Shown piece after piece: positions 26,232-35,718 of a DNA stretch of 64,000 bases. Made by a program: the position numbers and the translations under genes. The DNA is from Pseudomonas viridiflava. GTDB taxonomy: Bacteria > Pseudomonadota > Gammaproteobacteria > Pseudomonadales > Pseudomonadaceae. Each line of letters starts with the position of its first letter. Within the stretch, counting starts at the first letter, position 1. A model generated the notes under the pieces. That model did not search any database. It was not told the DNA's origin and saw only the letters and a list, made by a program, of their open reading frames with translations. The DNA is taken from contig NZ_UUPU01000082.1 in assembly GCF_900591205.1 (NCBI RefSeq), forward strand, positions 62,001 through 126,000. The letters run 5' to 3'.

Positions 26232-26549
26232 GTGCCCGGATGAGTTGTTTTGGTTCGGTTATGCCAGCTTTATGGCAGCGTGCATTTTGATGACGGGGCC
26301 TAAATGACAAGGATTTTCCAGCATCACGAAAACGTTTATGTGGCCGCTGACTCCGTTCAGAGGCGCGGATAAGCCGCGATTTAAGGCACTCTGTCCTCCG
26401 CAGGAGCGTATTGTGAGCGAGTGATTCAGGTTCTATCTGTATACGAGAAAATCCTCGCGAGAACGGCCTACCTCAACGCCCCAATACAGGGGTATCTGTA
26501 CTTTTTCTACGGCAGCCACAAATTCACTCTGGCCCGCGTACACCGCCAG

Positions 26550-27002
26550 CTAGCAATGGCGATAGGCTTTGAGCATGGCCTTTTGCACCACATTCACACT
26601 GAGGTCCATGCGCTCTGCGATTTGCGGATACGTCAGGCCATCGAGCTGCAACAACAGGAAAATCTCCAGCAGCTTGCTCGCCAGCCCATCCAGCACCTGT
26701 CCGACCGCATCCAGTGCTTCCATTCAGGCGCCAGGTTCAGCAGCGACTGCTCATACGCCCGCGCCAGGGCTTGGCGACGAAAATACTGGCCGCATAAACG
26801 GCTGGCGACCGTCGTGAGGTAGGTGCGCGGCTCGCGAAAAATCGGCAAGTGCCGCTGTTTAGAATGCGTTCGGACTGTCCTGCGCCAGGTCCATGGCCTA
26901 CTCCTAACCACCCAGCTTGCGCCGCAGCAACTGCACGCCCCAGCTGTGGTGCTGGGCGTAGAGTTCGCCCACCACCTGATGGGTGGTCGAGGATGAAGCC
27001 AT
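26550..27002 (-). pseudogene. Decayed FecI-like ECF sigma factor gene
   Basis: Remnants are read on the minus strand in different frames: MASSSTTHQVVGELYAQHHSW and LLRRKLGG, interrupted by a stop; MDLAQDSPNAF, again a stop; REPRTYLTTVASRLCGQYF and ALARAYEQSLLNLAPEW; and a complete region-4 end, LDGLTYPQIAERMDLSVNVV, to a TAG at 26550. Order and motifs (YLTTVA, region-4 helix-turn-helix) are those of iron-starvation ECF sigma factors. At least two stops and a deletion break it, so it cannot be functional. No FecR or TonB-receptor gene remains beside it. Confidence 0.85.
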
Positions 27003-27183
27003 AGGTGCGATATCCGACGAAAAACTTGAATAACTCGCACATGGCAATACTTCTCATTAGAGGCGGCTTAGGCGTTCCTTTTCTTCCCGTCGACACTGCA
27101 CAATACGCCCGCTTAATGGACGCATCGCCCCTGGCGCTAAAAGGCACAGGCGGCACGCTTTGACTACAAGGACGAATGTTACG

Positions 27184-27693
27184 GTGAACCGAAACTCCTA
27201 TGCCTTCGTAATACCGGCTGCTATTGGCCTGCTGCTGTTCACGGCGCTCATCCTGGCGTGGGTATTTATTCTCTGGCCGTCTGTGCACTTCAAACCGGTG
27301 ACTGAAAAGACCTGCCTGATCGCATCGCCGTTACTGGCGATCGCATGGATGCTGCACCAGTGGCGAAGCAAGAACGCCGAGTTCCTGCGCAAGAAACCAC
27401 TGGACCGATTCAAGGTGTTTCTCGGTGCGCTCATCGCGAGTGCCATGGTAATGGCCGCCCTGCTGGCAACGATCATTCTTCTTACCAGCACCACGTTCAG
27501 TAGCTACGTCACTCACTACGAATACGTTGCGGGGGGCAGCCGCAGTTGTTCAGGCATCGAGGTATTCGATGCAGAAGTGAACAAAAAGATAAAAATCTGC
27601 CATGCCGGCAGCCGTGGTGATCACGGTTCGGTGCAGGTGCAAAAGCGCAGCGGGCCGTTGGGCATTGTGGTGGTAAACACGCTGCTTCAGTGA
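27184..27693 (+). CDS. Hypothetical membrane protein
   Basis: This 169-residue protein has three hydrophobic segments: AAIGLLLFTALILAWVFIL (about 13-31), TCLIASPLLAIAWML and ALIASAMVMAALLATIILL (about 88-106). A periplasmic C-terminal domain follows, with two cysteines (SRSCSGIEVF, KIKICHAGS). The GTG at 27184 is preferred over the TTG at 27160 because AAGGAC lies 11 bases before it. I recognise no family. Confidence 0.72.
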   Translation: MNRNSYAFVIPAAIGLLLFTALILAWVFILWPSVHFKPVTEKTCLIASPLLAIAWMLHQWRSKNAEFLRKKPLDRFKVFLGALIASAMVMAALLATIILLTSTTFSSYVTHYEYVAGGSRSCSGIEVFDAEVNKKIKICHAGSRGDHGSVQVQKRSGPLGIVVVNTLLQ

Positions 27694-27838
27694 CTTGCGC
27701 GGCGCAGGCCGAGCGTCGGGGCTGAGCCCTTCAACATTCCCTCATCCGTTCACGAAACGTTCAGAAACGCCGATAGATACTAGCCGAATGCCTTGGCCGT
27801 TCGCCCTGAACGGTCCCCTGCCTCGGTAGCCAGAACCC

Positions 27839-29272
27839 ATGACGCGTCCCGCTCCTTTGCTGCTCCTGCTTGCTGGTCTGTTGTTCTTTTTTGCGCTCGG
27901 TAACCATGCACTGCAAGGGTCCACCGAAGCCCGGGTGGCCGGGATCGCCATGGCCATGCACCTGGACAATGACTGGGTGGTGCCGCAGTTGTTTCGCCAA
28001 CCCTTCCTGGAGAAACCGCCGCTGAGCCTCTGGCTGGATGCCGGGGCGATTCGCCTGTTTGGCGGCACCACCTGGGCCGTGCGCCTGGCCTCGGCGTTTG
28101 CCGGGTTGTTCAGCGTAATGCTGTTTTACGCGATGTTGCGCACGTTCGGTCGGCCCAAGACCATGGCCTTCAGCGCGGCACTGATCCTCGCGACCATGGC
28201 CAGTTATTGGGGCAATGTGCGCGGCGTGGGTGAGGACTCATTGCTCAGCCTCGGGGTGACCACCGCACTGCTGGCGTTCTACCAGGCCGTGCGCCCTGAG
28301 CGCGAAGGCTCCAGCGCCTGGGCCTGGGCGCTGTTTACCGTCGGCATGGTGATCGCCACCTTGAGCAAAGGCGTGCTGGGCCTGGCGATGCCGGGCATTG
28401 TGATCTTTGTGTACCTGGCCAGCACCAGCCTGATGGACAAGCGCCTGCGCATTGGCGACTGGCTCAAACCAGCGCTGTTCACGCTATTGGCGCTGGTGCC
28501 ACTGCTGATCTGGCTGGGCTTCCTGTTCCAGCGCGGCGGTATGCAAGCGGTGGCTGAAGTGCTGTGGACCAACAGCGTCGGGCGGTTCAGCGGCTCGTTT
28601 GTCGAAGCCGGGCATTACGAGCCCTTCTACTATTACATCGCAAAACTGCCAGAGGCGTTCCTGCCGTGGAACATTCTGGTGTATCTGGGCCTGTGGCACT
28701 TTCGTAAAAGCCTGATTCGCAACCGCTATCACCTGTTTTTCAGTGTGTGGCTGGTGGCGCAATTTACCCTGCTGACCCTGGCCTCCAGCAAGCGCACCGT
28801 TTACCTGATGGCACTCACCCCCGCCGCCGCTGTACTCGCGGCGGAATATGCCGGGGTGTTGCTGGATTGGCTCAAAGAACGCAAACCGGCGCTGTACCGT
28901 CATCACAAAACCGTGATCGGCGGCGTATTCGCCCTGGCAGTTGCCTGCTACCTGACGGCGGCCTTCTGGTTCGCCCCCAGGGCCGATGTGCGCCAGTCAT
29001 TCGTGCCGGTGATCAGCCAGATTCAGGCCCTGCAGGCCGAAGGCAAAGAGCTGGCGTTGTTCCAACCGAATGAGCGCATCGCCGGGGCCAGCGTGTTCTA
29101 TATGCAAAGCTACCTGCCCATCCTGCAAACCGAGGCCGAACTGCAGGCTCACCTCGCCGCCAAGCCCGGCAACATTGCGCTGCTGGACCACACCAACGGC
29201 CTGACCACCCCCGTGAAGGTGATCAAGGAGATGACCATCAACCGCCAGCCTTACTACTTCGTCGAGCAGTAA
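27839..29272 (+). CDS. ArnT/PMT-type lipid-linked glycosyltransferase
   Basis: This 477-residue integral membrane protein is of the GT83/ArnT-like family. The first periplasmic loop has the family pattern STEARVAGIAMAMHLDNDWV and RQPFLEKPPLSLWLDA, with the acidic residue and KPP needed for catalysis in relatives. About ten transmembrane segments follow, then a short C-terminal soluble part. Such enzymes transfer a sugar from an undecaprenyl carrier to lipid A, a glycan or a protein. No arn genes are near, so the substrate is open. It stands alone. Confidence 0.88.
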   Translation: MTRPAPLLLLLAGLLFFFALGNHALQGSTEARVAGIAMAMHLDNDWVVPQLFRQPFLEKPPLSLWLDAGAIRLFGGTTWAVRLASAFAGLFSVMLFYAMLRTFGRPKTMAFSAALILATMASYWGNVRGVGEDSLLSLGVTTALLAFYQAVRPEREGSSAWAWALFTVGMVIATLSKGVLGLAMPGIVIFVYLASTSLMDKRLRIGDWLKPALFTLLALVPLLIWLGFLFQRGGMQAVAEVLWTNSVGRFSGSFVEAGHYEPFYYYIAKLPEAFLPWNILVYLGLWHFRKSLIRNRYHLFFSVWLVAQFTLLTLASSKRTVYLMALTPAAAVLAAEYAGVLLDWLKERKPALYRHHKTVIGGVFALAVACYLTAAFWFAPRADVRQSFVPVISQIQALQAEGKELALFQPNERIAGASVFYMQSYLPILQTEAELQAHLAAKPGNIALLDHTNGLTTPVKVIKEMTINRQPYYFVEQ

Positions 29273-29287
29273 GGCCGAAGTGGCGTA

Positions 29288-29776
29288 TCAATGCTTGGTA
29301 ACCTTGTCCAGGTAACCCATGGCAAACGCCGAGATCACGAAGGTCATGTGGATAATCACGTACCACATCAAATGCTGCGGATCGACGTTCTTGGCGTCCA
29401 TGAAGATGCGCAGCAGGTGGATGGACGAAATCGCCACGATGGAGGCCGCCACTTTCATCTTCAGCGAAGACGAATCCATGGTGCCCAGCCAGTTGAGCTT
29501 TTCTTTGCTTTCATCAATATCCAGCTGCGAGACAAAATTCTCGTAGCCGGAAATCATCACCATCACCAGCAGGCCGCCGACCAAGGCCATGTCGATCAAC
29601 GACAGCAGCACCAGGATCAGCTCGGACTCGGCCATCGAGAACACGCTCGGCAGCAAGTGAATCACTTCCTGGAAGAATTTCAGCGCCAGCGCCAGCAACC
29701 CCAGGGACAAGCCGAAATAGATCGGCGCCAGCAGCCAACGCGAGGCGTACATAGCATTTTCGATAAAGCGTTCCAT
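29288..29776 (-). CDS. YqhA family inner-membrane protein (TIGR00645)
   Basis: This 162-residue protein begins MERFIENAMYASRWLLAPIY and has four hydrophobic segments (YFGLSLGLLALALKFF, LILVLLSLIDMALVGGLLVMV, a third at VAASIVAISSIHLLRIF and a last at MWYVIIHMTFVISAFAM). The stretch SGYENFVSQLDI is typical of UPF0114/YqhA. Function is not known. It is convergent with the upstream glycosyltransferase gene, with 15 bases between their stops. Confidence 0.93.
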   Translation of the reverse strand: MERFIENAMYASRWLLAPIYFGLSLGLLALALKFFQEVIHLLPSVFSMAESELILVLLSLIDMALVGGLLVMVMISGYENFVSQLDIDESKEKLNWLGTMDSSSLKMKVAASIVAISSIHLLRIFMDAKNVDPQHLMWYVIIHMTFVISAFAMGYLDKVTKH

Positions 29777-29938
29777 TGGATCTCACACAGCTTGGCTAAA
29801 AATGGCCGCGAGTATACCAGCCGCTACCAAACACCTGTAACCGCGAGAAAACTGACGTGGGCGGCATCTGTAAGAGAATTTTTCTGCTAGTGTCGAGGCC
29901 ATTCACTCGGCTCGATGCTGTCGGACAGGAAGATTCAG

Positions 29939-31762
29939 ATGACGGATGTGCGATCCCCTTTGGCCATGCTTGGCCTGTGTGCGGCGTTGCTGATGGCCAG
30001 CGGCTGCTCTCCCAAGGAAGAGCAGAAGCAGGTCACCCTAGAAGAGAAAACCGCAAAGTTCGAACAATCGCTGGACAGCATTCAAGACCCCAAACTCAGG
30101 GACGCCATCGCCGACCTCGGCGGCTCGCTGCTGTTGCTGGAACGGGCCCGCATCAAACTTGAAGGCAAACCCATCGAAGCCGAATACGGCGAAGACACCC
30201 TGGCCGCCCTCAAGCACTACCCCACGCCCCAAGCGCTGGTAGACACCTATATCAATGGCCTGTTCGTGTTGCGCAAAGCCTCGCACTCCGACTATTTGAC
30301 GGATTTGCAGCCGGTATTCCCGTTCAACTTCAACACCCAAGACCAGTTCCCCTTCCCCCACGCGCTGGAATGGCAGTCGGTGACCTTGAGCAACAATAAA
30401 GTCATCCCCTTCCAGCCTGAATGGTCGGAAACCGATCCGGGCATCCAGCTCAGCCCCAGCAGCTCCAACCTGACCAACCCCGATGACTTGACAGTGACCT
30501 ACCCGTTCATCGAGGGGATAGAGACCGACAACAAGAGCCAGCCGCAGCCCGTCAGCCTCAAGGGCGCGGTGGAGGTGGTGTCGCCCGGCAAGGTGCTGAC
30601 GTTCGATTTATCGAAAAAAGACGTAGGCCACCCACGCACCGAGGGCAATATCACCCTCAACCTGCTGCAGCTTGAGAAAAACTACGCCGAGATCGAGCTG
30701 ACCAACAGCGCACCATTGGCACCGGAAGTCGGCGACGAATCGCCGAACCCGTTGCTGGTGCAGGCACGCGACAGTACCGGGCAATTTCTCACCCGCTCCG
30801 GCTCAATCAACGAGAATGCCGCGCAGGTGGCCTTCTACGAGAAACAACTGGCCGAGATGCAGAAGCAGAAAGCCTGGTCGGATGCCTTTGAACAGCAACT
30901 GACCGATCAGCAGAAAACCTTCGAGCACAAGCAGAGCAGCCATTACGCCAAGGTGTATTTCAATGGCCTGATCGACAACCTGCAGGTCGATGTACTGGAC
31001 TTTTCCAAGGCCACCCTCACCCGCAAGGACCTCGACCTGCCGGTGCTGCGCTTCGACAAAAACAGCCTGCAGAAGACCGTGCAGCCGTTGCCGATGCCGG
31101 TCACCGTGTATGACGACAGCGCCGCCAGCTGGCTCAAAGATGCCTCGATGACTGAAGACCAGCTGAAAAAAAGCGTGACCATCAGCCAATCGACCGAAGA
31201 CGCCAGTGCCGCGAAGATCGTGTTTGACCACCCGTTCACGTTCAATGACGACCTGGTCGGTGCCGATCGCAACAACAGCGACGCGCCGATTACCTTCTTC
31301 ACCGCGGATGAAAAAGGCCAACGCGGCGAACCGATCGAGCTGCCGACCGAAGCGTTCGAGTTGAACGCCGGCAGTGGCACACTCACGTACGACCTCAACC
31401 TGTTCCCGGAAAACCCGGCGTTTGTGGTGGGCTCGGTGCCGCTGTTCCTGGCCACAATCGACAAGGCCAGCATTGACGTCGCCAAGCTACCCAAGGGTCT
31501 GTCGCTCAAGGACAACGCGCTGGTAGTCGATCAAAAGGAATTCCCCGCCGACAGCTGGCGCTTCTACGCCAAGGACGCCAGCGGCAACTACCTCAAGGAA
31601 ATCCTCGGCGTCAGCCACCGCGCCGAGGAATACGGCACTGCGCTGTTTGATGTGCACTATTTCTACGGGCAGCCGACGAGCCTGGAAAGCTACCAGCGCA
31701 CAGACCTGGACACCGTGCAATACGGTTTCGAGGTAAAGCTGGATAAACCCGAGAGCAAATGA
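29939..31762 (+). CDS. Large lipoprotein, function unknown
   Basis: This is a 607-residue lipoprotein: signal peptide ending in LMASGC (Cys about 23), then a predicted long periplasmic or outer-membrane-anchored body with no transmembrane helix. It has a coiled-coil-like helical section (YEKQLAEMQKQKAWSDAFEQ) and many beta-like segments; no catalytic motif is visible. The ATG at 29939 follows AGGAAGA; a start at 29915 would put extra residues ahead of the signal peptide. I recognise no family. Confidence 0.85.
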   Translation: MTDVRSPLAMLGLCAALLMASGCSPKEEQKQVTLEEKTAKFEQSLDSIQDPKLRDAIADLGGSLLLLERARIKLEGKPIEAEYGEDTLAALKHYPTPQALVDTYINGLFVLRKASHSDYLTDLQPVFPFNFNTQDQFPFPHALEWQSVTLSNNKVIPFQPEWSETDPGIQLSPSSSNLTNPDDLTVTYPFIEGIETDNKSQPQPVSLKGAVEVVSPGKVLTFDLSKKDVGHPRTEGNITLNLLQLEKNYAEIELTNSAPLAPEVGDESPNPLLVQARDSTGQFLTRSGSINENAAQVAFYEKQLAEMQKQKAWSDAFEQQLTDQQKTFEHKQSSHYAKVYFNGLIDNLQVDVLDFSKATLTRKDLDLPVLRFDKNSLQKTVQPLPMPVTVYDDSAASWLKDASMTEDQLKKSVTISQSTEDASAAKIVFDHPFTFNDDLVGADRNNSDAPITFFTADEKGQRGEPIELPTEAFELNAGSGTLTYDLNLFPENPAFVVGSVPLFLATIDKASIDVAKLPKGLSLKDNALVVDQKEFPADSWRFYAKDASGNYLKEILGVSHRAEEYGTALFDVHYFYGQPTSLESYQRTDLDTVQYGFEVKLDKPESK

Positions 31763-31769
31763 CCGGCGG

Positions 31770-32087
31770 CTAAAGCGCCAGGCGCTCATGCCCGCCATTG
31801 AGCTGTCGCAGATGGGCCTGCATATGCAGGCACCATATCTGCGGGTCGCCCGCCAGCTCATAACCGTGCAGGGTCAGGCTATCGACGATTGATTCCAGAA
31901 TATTTTCTGCCACGAAAGGCCCATGAAACGGGCCCTGAGACTTGATGGTGGAAGGCTGTTCGCCGGTCATTCCGGCAGCAAACAGCAGCGTCCACATCCC
32001 GTTATCCCCCGCAAGAGGGCGAATGGAGCATTCGATACGGGTGACCAGGCCAAAGCACTGGCGGGTGAGGCAAAGGTTGCGCGGCAT
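31770..32087 (-). CDS. Small conserved-looking protein, function unknown
   Basis: This is a 105-residue protein without signal or membrane segment. It contains FGLVTRIECSIRPLAGDNGMW and IWCLHMQAHLRQL. The ATG at 32085-32087 has GAGGG 8 bases upstream; a longer frame from 32198 lacks this. It is convergent with the lipoprotein gene, with 7 bases between stops. No family recognised, but composition and ribosome site favour a real gene. Confidence 0.65.
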   Translation of the reverse strand: MPRNLCLTRQCFGLVTRIECSIRPLAGDNGMWTLLFAAGMTGEQPSTIKSQGPFHGPFVAENILESIVDSLTLHGYELAGDPQIWCLHMQAHLRQLNGGHERLAL

Positions 32088-32268
32088 GGCGGCGACCCTC
32101 GGTAGATCGGTGTTCAGCCTTGCCCATGGCGAGGCTGTTTCTATCCAGCGACTCCTGTGGAAATCCCTAAAGCAGAGAATAGAAGAAAAACACGACAAAC
32201 CAAGGTTGTAGAGACCAACGGGCGTTAGTCCCTTAACGACCAGTCAAAAATATGGCGAATCAGCTTTT

Positions 32269-32398
32269 GTGGCGAGCGGGCTTGCCCGCGTTGGGCGGCG
32301 CAGCAGCCCCAATGGGGCCGCTGCCGCAAGCCCGTCAGAATGCAGCGGTTGGTTTAGGGGCTGCTTTGCAGCCCAACGCGGGCAAGCCCGCTCGCCAC
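32269..32398. repeat. Paired REP elements (GTGGCGAGCGGGCTTGCCCGCG family)
   Basis: Two facing copies of the same REP family as at 6355, separated by about 60 bases, downstream of the Lon-like gene. Confidence 0.9.
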
Positions 32399-32432
32399 AC
32401 AGGCTTGCCCGTCACGACAAGTCACTGCGCCA

Positions 32433-34871
32433 TCAGGTGGGTTTGGCTTCGGCCAGCGCCTGTTGCGCCAACTCCTTCTCTGCTTCCTTCAGGTCTTCCT
32501 CGCTGATCATCTCGGCAATCGCGCGCAAACGCTCGACCACCCGCGCATTCACCGAGCCTTCCGGGAACTGCCCCTGCGCATCCGGCGCACCGGCATCCTC
32601 GCCCACCAACAGGCTCAGCGCCTCGTCCGCCTGACGCACCGCATAGATATGGAACTGACCGTCACGCACCGCCTGCAGCACCTTCTCGTCGAGCATCAGC
32701 GTGGCGACGTTGGCTTGCGGGATGATCGCACCCTGCTCGCCGGTCAGCCCGCGTGCTTCGCAAAGACGGAAGAAGCCTTCGATCTTTTCGTTGACCCCGC
32801 CCACCGCCTGCACTTCACCAAACTGGTTGATCGAGCCGGTGATCGCAAAGCACTGCTTGAGTGGCGTCTTCGACAGAGCCGAAATCAACGTGCACGCCTC
32901 GCCCAGGGACGCACTGTCGCCGTCCACGTAACCGTAGGACTGCTCCAGCGCGATACTCGCCGAGATCGCCAGCGGGAATTCCTGGGCATAGCGACTGCCC
33001 AGGTAACCGGTGAGGATCATCACGCCCTTGGAGTGGATCGGCTGGCCGAGGTTAACCTCGCGCTCAATGTCGACAATCCCGCTGCCGCCCGGGTACACCG
33101 TGGCGGAAATCCGCGCCGGCACACCGAAGGCCGAATCGCCGACTTCCAGCACCGTCAGCCCGTTGCATTTGCCGACCGCCGCGCCGGCCGTGTCGATCAG
33201 GATCACCCCGGCGAGCATGTCGTCGAGAATCCGCGCCGACACACGCCCGGTGCGCGTAGCCTTGGCCTTGAGCGCACGCTCGATATGGCCGGCGTCGGTC
33301 ATCTCGTCGCCCGCCAGGTGGCGAATAAAGTCCGCCTCGCTCACCAACTGGAACAAGTCGCCAATGCGTGCCGACAAGCGTCCCTGGTGTTCCGCCAGGC
33401 GTGCGCTGTAGGTGGCCAGGCGCGCCACGGCGTCCGAGGTCAGCGGCGCCATGCCTTCTTCCGAGGTACGGGTTTTCAGCAACTGGGCGAACTGCTCCAG
33501 GCTTTCGTCGACCATCGGGATGTCTTCATCGAAATCCACCAGTACGCGAAACATCTCCTGGAAGTCCGGATCGGCATCCTGCAACGCGTAGTACAACTGG
33601 CGCGAACCGATGATGATCACCTTGACCTGCAACGGGATCATCTGCGGGTTGAGGGTCACGGTGGCCAGGCGGCCCAGCTCGCCCAGCGGCGATTCCATCT
33701 TCAGCTTGCGCGACTGCAAGGAACGCTTGAGGGCGTCCCATACAAACGGCTCGCCAAGCATTTTTTCGGCTTCCAGGATCAGGAAACCGCCGTTCGCACG
33801 GTGCAAAGCGCCCGGGCGCAACTGGCGATAGGTGGTGTAGAGCGCGCCCTGGTCGGTGCTGTACTCGATACGGCCAAACAGGTTGTCGTAGGTCGGGTGC
33901 GGCTCAAACACCACGGGGGCGCCGCCGTTGACCGGATGGCCCACCACCAGGCTCGGGCAGTATTGCTCCTCGAGCAGCTTGCGCGCCTGGGCGTCGGTCT
34001 TGGCGTCGTCCACCAGTTGCTCGACCACGGTCTTGAGCAGGTACACCTGCATGGCTTGCAGGTAACCGCAAACAGCGGCGTTTTCTGCGTATTTTTCCGA
34101 CAGCGGTGAGAGCAAAGGCTGCAGGGCCAGGGTGATGGTTTCTTCGTTGAATTGGCGCAGTTGGTTGTTCGACTCACGCTTCCACTGCGGCAAGCTGGCG
34201 AGTTCTTCATTGAGGCGCTCTTCCAGCTCGGAAATATCCGTGTGGAAACGCTCGCGATCACCTTCCGGCAACTGCGAAAACTCAGCCTCGTCCAGCGCCT
34301 TGCCGTCGAGCATCGGGGTGAAGGCGATGTTGGAACTGTCGCGGTACAGCGCTACGTCTTTTTCCAGGGCCAGGCGTTCGATCACGTCCAGCGCCTTGTC
34401 GTACCGCTGATTGAAGGCGCGGTCGATCGCACTTTTGCGCTGCTGGTACGTGGGGTGCTCGAAGACCGCCGGGAAGGTGGCCACCAGGTTGTCGACCAAA
34501 CCATTGATATCGGCAATGAACGCCGCCGCAGCGCCGCCCGGCAATTCCAGGGCGCGGGGCTCGCGAGGCTCATCGAAATTGTTGACGTAGACCCAATCGG
34601 CCGGGGTCTGCAGGCGCTTGCCTTCGGCTTTCAGGTAGCGTTTAACGAACGAAAAGCGGCCGGTTCCCGGCTCGCCCATGACAAACACGTTGTAACCGGG
34701 GCGTGGCATGGCCACACCGAACTGCAAGGCTTCAACCGCACGTTCCTGGCCAAGCACACCGCGAAAGGGCTCCAAATCATTGGTGGTCGAGAAGCTGAAC
34801 TGTTCAGCGGAGAAAGGGCGAGTCAGCGCTTCGGGCGCTAGACGCAAGCTGGCAGCAACAGGATCAGGCAT
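32433..34871 (-). CDS. Lon-like ATP-dependent protease (LonB/YcbZ type)
   Basis: This 812-residue protein has an N-terminal ATP-binding part with GEPGTGRFSF, where arginine replaces the usual Walker lysine, as is common in this subfamily. A long helical insert follows. The C-terminal S16 protease domain contains the catalytic Ser in YGYVDGDSASLGEACTL and Lys in GGVNEKIEGFF. It has no classical Lon N-domain. It is probably cytosolic; its substrates are unknown. It stands alone. Confidence 0.9.
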   Translation of the reverse strand: MPDPVAASLRLAPEALTRPFSAEQFSFSTTNDLEPFRGVLGQERAVEALQFGVAMPRPGYNVFVMGEPGTGRFSFVKRYLKAEGKRLQTPADWVYVNNFDEPREPRALELPGGAAAAFIADINGLVDNLVATFPAVFEHPTYQQRKSAIDRAFNQRYDKALDVIERLALEKDVALYRDSSNIAFTPMLDGKALDEAEFSQLPEGDRERFHTDISELEERLNEELASLPQWKRESNNQLRQFNEETITLALQPLLSPLSEKYAENAAVCGYLQAMQVYLLKTVVEQLVDDAKTDAQARKLLEEQYCPSLVVGHPVNGGAPVVFEPHPTYDNLFGRIEYSTDQGALYTTYRQLRPGALHRANGGFLILEAEKMLGEPFVWDALKRSLQSRKLKMESPLGELGRLATVTLNPQMIPLQVKVIIIGSRQLYYALQDADPDFQEMFRVLVDFDEDIPMVDESLEQFAQLLKTRTSEEGMAPLTSDAVARLATYSARLAEHQGRLSARIGDLFQLVSEADFIRHLAGDEMTDAGHIERALKAKATRTGRVSARILDDMLAGVILIDTAGAAVGKCNGLTVLEVGDSAFGVPARISATVYPGGSGIVDIEREVNLGQPIHSKGVMILTGYLGSRYAQEFPLAISASIALEQSYGYVDGDSASLGEACTLISALSKTPLKQCFAITGSINQFGEVQAVGGVNEKIEGFFRLCEARGLTGEQGAIIPQANVATLMLDEKVLQAVRDGQFHIYAVRQADEALSLLVGEDAGAPDAQGQFPEGSVNARVVERLRAIAEMISEEDLKEAEKELAQQALAEAKPT

Positions 34872-35138
34872 CGGGCTTCCTTACATCAGGCGGGGCAGAT
34901 GACGGCATTCTGGCTCCCGGTTACGCGCTCTGGCAAGGCGCGCCTTTGGGAAAGCATAGACACGGGATGCGTCCTACAAAAAAATCGCGACAACTCTGAT
35001 TGTTTTATAAAAAATCACGGAACCCCTGGAACGTGCCTAAACTCCAAACTGCGCGGGTTGGACTAATAACCGATCCCTAGGGCGCTATGAAGTGCCTGAA
35101 CCCTTGTCCATTGGTTTGCACACAAAGAGAACAAAGCT

Positions 35139-35627
35139 ATGAAACGGATCCTTCTCGGTACTCTCTTCACCGTCGTCTCCCTCAATGCAATGGCTGAAGC
35201 ACCAGGTGGCCCGAACTGCGGTTGGGGCAACATGCTGTTCGAAGGCCAGCGCGGTACTCCAGCGCACTTCCTGGCTTCCACCACCAACGGTACTTCGGGT
35301 AACGCCACCTTCGGCATGACCTCGGGCACCAACGGTTGCAGCACCAACAGCGCCCTGACCTATGGCGGCAAGTCCTGGATTGCCATGAATGGCATGATGA
35401 ACGAGCTGTCCGAAGACATGGCCAAGGGCAACGGTGAAGCACTGACCACCTACGCCGTGGTACTGGGCGTTGCACCGGAAGATCGCGAGCACTTCGCTGC
35501 CGTGACCCACGAGCACTTCCAGCAGATCTTCAGCAAAGCTGACGTGACCGCTGACGACGTGCACAACAACACCCTGTCTGTACTGAAAAGTGATGCCCGT
35601 CTGGCGAAATACGCTACCCAGGCTTAA
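35139..35627 (+). CDS. DUF3015 secreted protein
   Basis: This 162-residue protein has a signal peptide (cut after AMA, about 19) and the mature start EAPGGPNCGWGNMLFEGQ, characteristic of DUF3015, with a second cysteine (NGCSTNSALT) for a likely disulfide. The rest is helical (MMNELSEDMAKGNGEAL). Probably periplasmic. Relatives are abundant in Pseudomonas; function is unknown. It has its own terminator. Confidence 0.92.
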   Translation: MKRILLGTLFTVVSLNAMAEAPGGPNCGWGNMLFEGQRGTPAHFLASTTNGTSGNATFGMTSGTNGCSTNSALTYGGKSWIAMNGMMNELSEDMAKGNGEALTTYAVVLGVAPEDREHFAAVTHEHFQQIFSKADVTADDVHNNTLSVLKSDARLAKYATQA

Positions 35628-35637
35628 GCTCGACCCG

Positions 35638-35669
35638 CCCGCGCCTTTCGAGGCGCGGGTTTTAATTTT
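35638..35669 (+). terminator. Terminator of the DUF3015 gene
   Basis: CCCGCGCC-TTTCGA-GGCGCGGG followed by TTTT. Confidence 0.92.
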
Positions 35670-35718
35670 TGGACCCCCTCCCCTTTGGGTCTCACTTTTT
35701 CCGACTTAAGTTGCCCCT

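Larger units (their letters stand above)
25704..26549. other. Right end of island and junction, no gene seen
   Basis: This stretch contains the MITE-like repeat, the right GGTATTCCAA pair (26086-26107), the att-like CCCCGGCCCACCA (26169-26181) and a terminator. Open frames of 77-94 codons here have no ribosome site and no family resemblance. No clear promoter for hxsD is visible. Confidence 0.6.

Noticed and set aside
26421..27288. Several 80-180 codon frames over the FecI remnant
   Set aside because: They are shadows or frame-shifted pieces; the motif order is explained by a decayed sigma factor gene.
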